From DAOUBP01 sp964474695 (GTDB taxonomy: Bacteria; Chloroflexota; Anaerolineae; CG2-30-64-16), in NCBI GenBank assembly GCA_964474695.1, contig CAYYTK010000017.1:1-64000 (forward strand): a stretch of DNA of 64,000 nt, given 5' to 3'. Made by a program: the position numbers and the translations under genes. Position 1 is the stretch's first letter. The number at the start of each line of letters is the position of its first letter. Below are positions 59,397-64,000 of the stretch, one piece after another. The notes below the pieces were generated by a model that was given only the letters and a program-made list of their open reading frames with translations, had not been told where the DNA came from and ran no database searches.

Positions 59397-61775
59397 TCAC
59401 TCATCGGCTACCTCCGCAAGCTCTTCGCCCGCCTTGCGGAAAGACGGCCGGCGCCGCTTCGGTTTCGGCTGCTCTCCTTTGACGGCCAGGACCTCGACCA
59501 GGGTGAACTCCGAGCCGATCAATGTCGCCGCGCCGCGCCCTGCGGCTTCCGCGGCCAGCCGCGCTAGACCCTTCTGATAAGCATCGTCGGACAGGCTCGC
59601 CAAGAGACCGGGGCGCTGTTGGGCGATGGCGTGAGCCGCGGCCAGGCTGATCGGCTGGTAGAAGCTGTGCTCTCTGAGCTTGACGCCGAAACCCGCCTCG
59701 CGCAGGGCCGTGCTGAACTTGTAGCTGGTCCACAGCGTGTCGCGCACATAGACCCAGGCGTCCGGAAAATAGGTGAAGACCCAGTGCGCCGGCATCGCCG
59801 GTGGCATCAGGTCCACGAAGCGCCAGTAGCCGCCTGGCTCCAGGAGTGCGTACACCTGGGGCAGCAGCTCCACGAACTCGGCCTGGCTCGCCATGGCCAG
59901 CGGCGTGTCCAGGCACGCCAGCGACCCGGCCGGGAGCGCCAAGGCCTCGGGCAGCGTCAGGCGGCGCAGGGTGACATCCGGCCACTTGCGGGGGTCAACG
60001 ACAAGATCGGGCACGCCGGCGCGCGGCACGGCCACAACCGCGCCGCCCTCGTGCGCGCCCTGGCGCCGTCCGCGCAAGACGTCGCTCAGGGCCGGGCTGA
60101 TGCGGGCGCTCGGATTGGCGGGCCAGGGCCAGGCCGGCAGGAAGGGCAGCGCGACCGGTTCCTCAAGGGCCGCCATCAGCGGCGGCAGGCTGGGGATAGT
60201 CAGGGCCTCAGCCGTGTCCGGCAGCCACACCGGCACGAAGCTGCCCATCTCGCGCTCGGCCAGCAGCGGGATCTTGCGGAAGAGCGGCACGAAGGGCGCG
60301 GTCGGATAGATGAGCTGCAGGCGCCCCTGGGCCACGTCGACGCGCGCGTCCCGCAGCATCAACTGGGTGAGATCGCGCTGATCACCAACCTCGGCGTCGT
60401 CCCACACCTCGGAGAGGGAGTCCAAGAGCACGGCCGCCTGCTTCACCTGCTCCAGGTCTTCTTCACTGGGCAGCCCTTCCAGCTCACGGCGCAGGCGCTC
60501 CAGCTCGCGGCGATAGATGTCCTCGTTCTCGGCGAAATCGCCCCGCACGAAACCCTCGATCAGCCGCCGCCGCGCGGCCATGAGCCGCTCGCGCTGGTTG
60601 GCCAAAGTCGCGACCTTATCCCCTTCGCCGATCATCTGCGCCAGCTCCGCCTGCCAGTCCGGCGGCAATTGCAAGAGCCGCAGGATGGCGCCGATCTGCG
60701 TGTGCAGCGGCTCGATGCGGGTGCCCAGCCGGGCGTTGGGACAGTCGTCGTAGCCCCGGTCATAGGACATCTCGCGGTAGTAGCCGCCGGTGTCCGAGGC
60801 CTGCGCGCGCAGGTTGCGGCCGCACAAGTGGCAGCGGGCGAGCTGGCTCAACAGATAGGGCCGTGACACGGTGCTCAAGATGCGTGAGCGGTGCTGATGG
60901 CGCTGCCGCACGCGCACGCTGGCGTCCCACATTTCCTCCGAGATCAGCGCCTCATGCTGGCCCTGAAACACCTCGCCGACGCCCCGCGCGCGCTGTCCGG
61001 CCTTGTAGATCACCTTGCCGGCGTAGAACGGATTGCGCAGCATGTCCGTGACGGTGTCCTTGGAGAAGCGCCGGCCGGCCCGGGTGCGCCAGCCGCGATC
61101 GTTGACCATGTCGGCGATCTCGGCGAAGGAGAAGCGGCCGGTCACGTAGCGCTCAAACATGAAGCGCACCGCCTCGGCCTCGGCGGGTGCGACCACCGGC
61201 GCCACCCGCGCCGAGTCGCCGAACGCGTAACCGTAGGGGCAGACTGAGGCATTGTAGAGACCTTCGCGCGCCCGCTCCCGCTTCGCCTTCTTGGTGTGCA
61301 TGCGCAAGATATCAATGTAGTACTGGTTGATCGCCGCGATCATGGTCAGCATGAAGCGGCCGGTCGGGCTGGAGAGGTCGAACTCCGGCTCCTTGACCGA
61401 GGCGAAGCCGACCTTGCAGCGGCCCAGCCGATCGAAGATGGAGAAGGTGTCGTAGACCGAGGAACGCGACAGCCGAGAGAGTTCGTGGACGATCACGACG
61501 TCGAACGCGCCCTGCTCAGCCGCAGTGAGCATATTCTGCAAGCCCGGCCGGTCGAGGGTCTGACCGCTGATGCCGGCGTCCACGAACTCGCTGACCACGG
61601 TCCAGCTGCGAGCCGTGGCATACTCCCGGATTTCGTTCAGTTGGGCCGTGATCGAAAGGCCTTCCTCAGCCTGCATCTCGGTGGAGACGCGCGCGTACGC
61701 CGCGACGCGCTCGACCGCCAGTTTCCTGTCGCGGTAGCTTGTGGCCGGGTGACCTTTGCGAGCAGCAGAAGCCAT
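59397..61775 (-). CDS. Large serine recombinase with extra C-terminal methyltransferase-like domain
   Basis: 792 aa, ATG at 61775 with GGAGGT six bases upstream. Resolvase domain (AAYARVSTEMQAEEGLSITA, catalytic Ser31; VVIVHELSRLSRS), recombinase domain (PYGYAFGDSARV ... NPFYAGKVIYKAGQR), zinc ribbon (ARCHLCGRNLRA ... DDCPNARLG), coiled coil and the usual beta segment to about residue 530. The remaining part (about 560-770) is extra: SLACLDTPLAMA, then QVYALLEPGGYWRFVDLMPP and LREAGFGVKLREHSFYQPIS. This looks like the second half of a class I methyltransferase fold. Longer than usual (about 500-550 aa). Confidence 0.85.
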   Translation of the reverse strand: MASAARKGHPATSYRDRKLAVERVAAYARVSTEMQAEEGLSITAQLNEIREYATARSWTVVSEFVDAGISGQTLDRPGLQNMLTAAEQGAFDVVIVHELSRLSRSSVYDTFSIFDRLGRCKVGFASVKEPEFDLSSPTGRFMLTMIAAINQYYIDILRMHTKKAKRERAREGLYNASVCPYGYAFGDSARVAPVVAPAEAEAVRFMFERYVTGRFSFAEIADMVNDRGWRTRAGRRFSKDTVTDMLRNPFYAGKVIYKAGQRARGVGEVFQGQHEALISEEMWDASVRVRQRHQHRSRILSTVSRPYLLSQLARCHLCGRNLRAQASDTGGYYREMSYDRGYDDCPNARLGTRIEPLHTQIGAILRLLQLPPDWQAELAQMIGEGDKVATLANQRERLMAARRRLIEGFVRGDFAENEDIYRRELERLRRELEGLPSEEDLEQVKQAAVLLDSLSEVWDDAEVGDQRDLTQLMLRDARVDVAQGRLQLIYPTAPFVPLFRKIPLLAEREMGSFVPVWLPDTAEALTIPSLPPLMAALEEPVALPFLPAWPWPANPSARISPALSDVLRGRRQGAHEGGAVVAVPRAGVPDLVVDPRKWPDVTLRRLTLPEALALPAGSLACLDTPLAMASQAEFVELLPQVYALLEPGGYWRFVDLMPPAMPAHWVFTYFPDAWVYVRDTLWTSYKFSTALREAGFGVKLREHSFYQPISLAAAHAIAQQRPGLLASLSDDAYQKGLARLAAEAAGRGAATLIGSEFTLVEVLAVKGEQPKPKRRRPSFRKAGEELAEVADE

Positions 61776-61902
61776 CAATTACCTCCACACGGGTAAGCAG
61801 GCCGATTATACCCCAGGCCCGCGCACCTCCGTAAATCGCCCGGAACAGGGCGGCCTGAGACCCATCACAGGGGCAGGGTGGCGCCTCGCCCTGCCCCAGA
61901 CC

Positions 61903-62013
61903 TCACTTTTTCTCGCTTTTCCGCCGCTTGCGCTTCTCCCACATCTCCTTGACCTTGCGTAGCCACTCGCGGCGGATCGCTACATCGGGTTTCGGACCGC
62001 TTTTTTGGCCCAT
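61903..62013 (-). CDS. Small basic protein, 36 aa, upstream of the recombinase
   Basis: ATG at 62013 with a perfect GGAGGTG seven bases upstream. MGQKSGPKPDVAIRREWLRK then VKEMWEKRKRRKSEKK is highly basic and helical, suggesting nucleic-acid binding. Same strand and 127 bp before the serine recombinase start. Too short for family assignment; may be a directionality or regulatory peptide. Confidence 0.5.
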   Translation of the reverse strand: MGQKSGPKPDVAIRREWLRKVKEMWEKRKRRKSEKK

Positions 62014-62194
62014 CGGGCGCACCTCCAGGGTTGAGATGGCCCGCCGGCGGGTGTTTTTGAGCTCTTGAGGGTGTCAACTCAGTGCACTGAGGCCTTTACA
62101 CCGCGAAAATGGCAACGACAGGCTGGTGCCTGCCGCTGCCAGATTCACAGCGTAAAGACACTGGCTGCTGCGCAAATCAACTGGCTGCACGCCT

Positions 62195-62223
62195 TTGCGC
62201 ATTGCTGCACACAAGGGTATCAT
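62195..62223 (+). promoter_or_regulatory. Promoter TTGCGC-N17-TATCAT for the XRE gene
   Basis: -35 at 62195-62200, 17-bp spacer, -10 TATCAT at 62218-62223; the start point near 62230 falls on the first of four direct repeats (62229-62302). Confidence 0.55.
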
Positions 62224-62228
62224 CCCAG

Positions 62229-62302
62229 AATTGCCCACGCAAGAGGCAAAAATCGCCCTACAGGAGCTGAAAATTGCCCACACAACCCACCAAATTGCCC
62301 AT
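62229..62302 (+). repeat. Four direct repeats of AATTGCCCAC at 21-22 bp spacing
   Basis: AATTGCCCAC 62229-62238, AATCGCCCTA 62251-62260, AATTGCCCAC 62272-62281, AATTGCCCAT 62293-62302. The two-helical-turn period places all on one face of DNA, over the predicted start point and the XRE gene's first codons; probable operator. Confidence 0.6.
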
Positions 62303-62726
62303 AACGTCCGCACAGCGCCACAACTCGCCGCCGTATGCTGGCTTCGGCGCCGCCCTGCGGGCCTGGCTGCTGCGTGCCGACCGCAGCCAGCAGGAACTGG
62401 CCACTGCCCTCAAGGTCGGCCCCAGCACCGTGAGCCGCTGGGCGCAGGGCCAGAAACGGCCCGACGCCAGGTTGCTCGTCAAGCTGCTGGCGGCCTTCCG
62501 AGGCTGGTTCGGCGAAGAATGGAATCCGGTGGAGGCCCTGGATGCCGTCGCCTGCCTGGGCTATGACTGGGCCAAGGTTCACGCTGCGTCCGTGCAGCAC
62601 TTCCAGCAGGGGGGGATGTTCAAGCCATCCAGACCTGGTGGGCGGCAGCTCGCCCCGCGCCGCACCGGCTCTTTCTTCCGCCGCGGCCCCTCCTCCAAGT
62701 GCCCCGCAGCGTCGAACACGCTCTGA
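62274..62726 (+). CDS. XRE-family helix-turn-helix protein, N-terminal part of a split XRE-NB-ARC gene
   Basis: 150 aa, TTG start at 62274 with AGGAG eight bases before. XRE domain about 24-70: FGAALRAWLLRADRSQQELA then TALKVGPSTVSRWAQGQKRP. Residues after 110 are low complexity (Arg/Pro/Ser), and the next frame (62699, +2) continues with NB-ARC. Such XRE-NB-ARC proteins usually are a single chain, so a frameshift, natural or sequencing, may separate them. The repeats at 62229-62302 may be its own operator. Confidence 0.65.
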   Translation: MPTQPTKLPITSAQRHNSPPYAGFGAALRAWLLRADRSQQELATALKVGPSTVSRWAQGQKRPDARLLVKLLAAFRGWFGEEWNPVEALDAVACLGYDWAKVHAASVQHFQQGGMFKPSRPGGRQLAPRRTGSFFRRGPSSKCPAASNTL

Positions 62727-63646
62727 TCCACGACCTGATCGCCCAGCGCGGCTACCGCCAGGCGCGCTGGCGCGCCGTGATCCTCTACGGCCTGGCCGGG
62801 ATCGGCAAGACCGCTATCGCCCGCGCCCTGGCCGACAACGAGCGCATCCGAGACGCTTTTCGAGATGGCATCGCCTGGCTGGACGGCAGTTGTGATCCGG
62901 AGGCGGAAATCACACGGCTGTGCCAAGCGCTGCAACTGGCACGCGCGCCGGGGGAACGGTGGGTCGAGTGCTGGCGGCGTTGGGCTGGCGCGGCCGAGCA
63001 CCGCTTGCTGCTGATCGTTGATGACGCAGTCTCAGCCGCTGGGCTGCCGCCGCTCATCGCGGGGCTGGGGCCGCAGGTGGTGGTGCTGATCACGACGCAG
63101 CAGGGCGCCGAGATCAGAGCTGAGACCGAACGATGGGTGCCCGCAAACGCGATCATGGAGGTAGGAATTCACGGCCTTGCGCCCTCTGAAGGAAGAGCGC
63201 TGGTCGAAGCGGTGATCGCACGCCCACTCACCGATGCGGACTGGAACATGGTCCAGGAGATCGGCGAGCTGGTCGGCTGGCACCCCGAGGCGCTGCGGCT
63301 GGCGGCGATCGAGGACCGGGAGATCGGCTGGCAAGGGATGCTGGACGAGCTGCGGGCCGGCCGGATGCCGTGGCCAACGCTTCGCCGCCGGCTGTTGGGC
63401 CAGATAGCAGAGCCGGAACCGCGCGGTTGGCTGACGCTGCTGAACAGGGGCAGCGAACCTGGCGCCTGGTTCGACGAGACTGACACGGCGCGGCGCTGGA
63501 GCGTAGAGACCACCGTCGCCCGACGACGGTTGATGCTGCTGAGGCGGCAGGGCCTGGTGCGGGAAACAGGAGATCCGCCGTGCTGGCGCATGGAGCCGGC
63601 CCTGCGGCTGGCAATGGAGCGAGCTGGGCAGGGAGATGCAGAATGA
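62699..63646 (+). CDS. NB-ARC/AP-ATPase domain protein
   Basis: 315 aa, GTG 62699, no RBS. Walker A LYGLAGIGKTAIARAL at 29-44, Walker B HRLLLIVDDAVSAA near 100-113, and the WHD-like end (LLRRQGLVRETG). STAND ATPases of this type act as sensor switches. Overlaps the XRE gene by 28 bp in another frame; the start without RBS supports a split or frameshifted gene. The C-terminus lacks a repeat sensor domain, so it may act as a transcriptional regulator rather than as immune effector. Confidence 0.7.
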   Translation: MPRSVEHALIHDLIAQRGYRQARWRAVILYGLAGIGKTAIARALADNERIRDAFRDGIAWLDGSCDPEAEITRLCQALQLARAPGERWVECWRRWAGAAEHRLLLIVDDAVSAAGLPPLIAGLGPQVVVLITTQQGAEIRAETERWVPANAIMEVGIHGLAPSEGRALVEAVIARPLTDADWNMVQEIGELVGWHPEALRLAAIEDREIGWQGMLDELRAGRMPWPTLRRRLLGQIAEPEPRGWLTLLNRGSEPGAWFDETDTARRWSVETTVARRRLMLLRRQGLVRETGDPPCWRMEPALRLAMERAGQGDAE

Positions 63647-63723
63647 GGAAATAAACAGCAAGAGAGACAATTGCGTTTGTGTACAGGCGCTGCTTATGCT
63701 AGACTGCACAATGCAATTAACTG

Positions 63724-63775
63724 GCGAAGCCGACCAGGAGCGAACTGATCGGCTTCGCACCCGCCTCCTGTTTTT
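63724..63775 (+). promoter_or_regulatory. Attenuator-like leader with mutually exclusive hairpins
   Basis: Stem 1: GCGAAGCCGA (63724-63733) with TCGGCTTCGC (63749-63758). Stem 2: CAGGAG (63735-63740, in loop 1) with CTCCTG (63765-63770), followed by TTTTT, terminator-like. The two cannot form together. A possible promoter is TTGCGT-N18-TATGCT (about 63673-63702), before the gene at 63804. Confidence 0.45.
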
Positions 63776-63803
63776 CGTTTCCGACCGGAGCGAAGTTGAT
63801 CTC

Positions 63804-64000
63804 ATGACGGACCCCGCCAGCACGCCGTTGACTGTGTCAGGCAGCCTCCCCAGACTGCCCGCCGCTAAGTCGCTCTTTTCCCAGCACTACCTGCAAGCGC
63901 GCCTGCCGGAGCACGCCGAATGGGCCGCCGATCCGCAGCCCGTCTTCGAGGCGGTGCGCGCACTGTGGGAGCGGGCGCGCACCTTGGGCGGGACGTGGAA
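63804..64000 (+). CDS. N-terminus of a probable type IIG restriction-modification enzyme (partial)
   Basis: 65 residues before the window ends: MTDPASTPLTVSGSLPRLPA then KSLFSQHYLQARLPEHAEWA ... LWERARTLGGTW. The KSLFSxxYLxxRLPEHxEW and LWERAR pattern matches the beginning of large Eco57I-type restriction/methyltransferase proteins as I recall them; no catalytic motif is visible yet. GGAG lies 13 bases upstream. Preceded by the attenuator-like leader. Confidence 0.45.
   Translation, partial: MTDPASTPLTVSGSLPRLPAAKSLFSQHYLQARLPEHAEWAADPQPVFEAVRALWERARTLGGTW

Noticed and set aside
1..64000. tRNA, rRNA or riboswitch genes
   Set aside because: No conserved tRNA T-loop/anticodon layout, rRNA segment or known riboswitch core was recognised on reading; a covariance-model search would be decisive and was not possible.

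Overview
The window is high-GC bacterial DNA that is almost fully coding and has very few insertion-sequence-like features. No rRNA or tRNA was recognised. The mix of giant WD40 proteins, NB-ARC and TIR STAND proteins, large serine recombinases and a yeh-type MoxR operon resembles accessory DNA of Chloroflexota (or another large-genome, filament-forming or actinobacterial-like lineage). This assignment is inference; no marker gene for taxonomy is present.

Left part (1-2.8 kb, minus strand): a plasmid or ICE-like maintenance block. It holds an actin-like ParM, a small ParR-like partner, a heptameric repeat hairpin, SSB and a small helix-turn-helix protein. From 3.6 to 14.0 kb (minus strand) lies a tightly coupled six-gene operon: SWIM zinc-finger protein, MoxR AAA+ ATPase, DUF5682 protein, TPR protein, vWA/CoxE-like protein and a membrane PH-like protein. 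Four of these match the E. coli yehQ-L-M-P set; the TPR and membrane genes are extra.

Middle part (14.1-26.9 kb, plus strand): an integrative-element core. A consensus promoter drives a HTH gene and a tyrosine integrase. These are followed by a regulator, an AAA RepA-like helicase, a zinc/TOPRIM primase, a large serine recombinase, a beta-class DNA methyltransferase, a small Phd-like gene, a winged-helix plus PD-(D/E)xK-like protein, and a VapBC module. Three kinds of iterated DNA repeats occur here; the clearest is seven copies of a 14-bp palindromic element at 23.76-23.99 kb.

Right part (27-64 kb): a dense defence and signalling island. It contains: (a) a DUF1156 DNA methylase, a zinc protein, a PD-(D/E)xK nuclease and a DUF499 ATPase; (b) a TIR coiled-coil protein and two TIR-TM-WD40 giants; (c) a two-TM RCK protein with two RyR domains, then a RelA/SpoT synthetase-TPR-SLOG-RyR protein; (d) a phosphofructokinase followed by a TIR-NB-ARC-14-blade WD40-zinc ribbon protein; (e) a four-gene cassette with its own near-consensus promoter encoding an HHLIP-type nuclease, a membrane protein, an unknown protein and a HerA-like ATPase; (f) a serine recombinase carrying an extra C-terminal methyltransferase-like domain; (g) a XRE/NB-ARC pair split by a frame change behind an operator array; (h) the start of a likely type IIG restriction-modification enzyme.

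The strongest candidates for undescribed biology are the nuclease/membrane/unknown/HerA cassette (55.2-59.0 kb) and the paired RyR proteins, one of which carries an apparently intact alarmone-synthetase domain (44.8-49.8 kb). Next are the recombinase-methyltransferase fusion and the palindromic repeat array.
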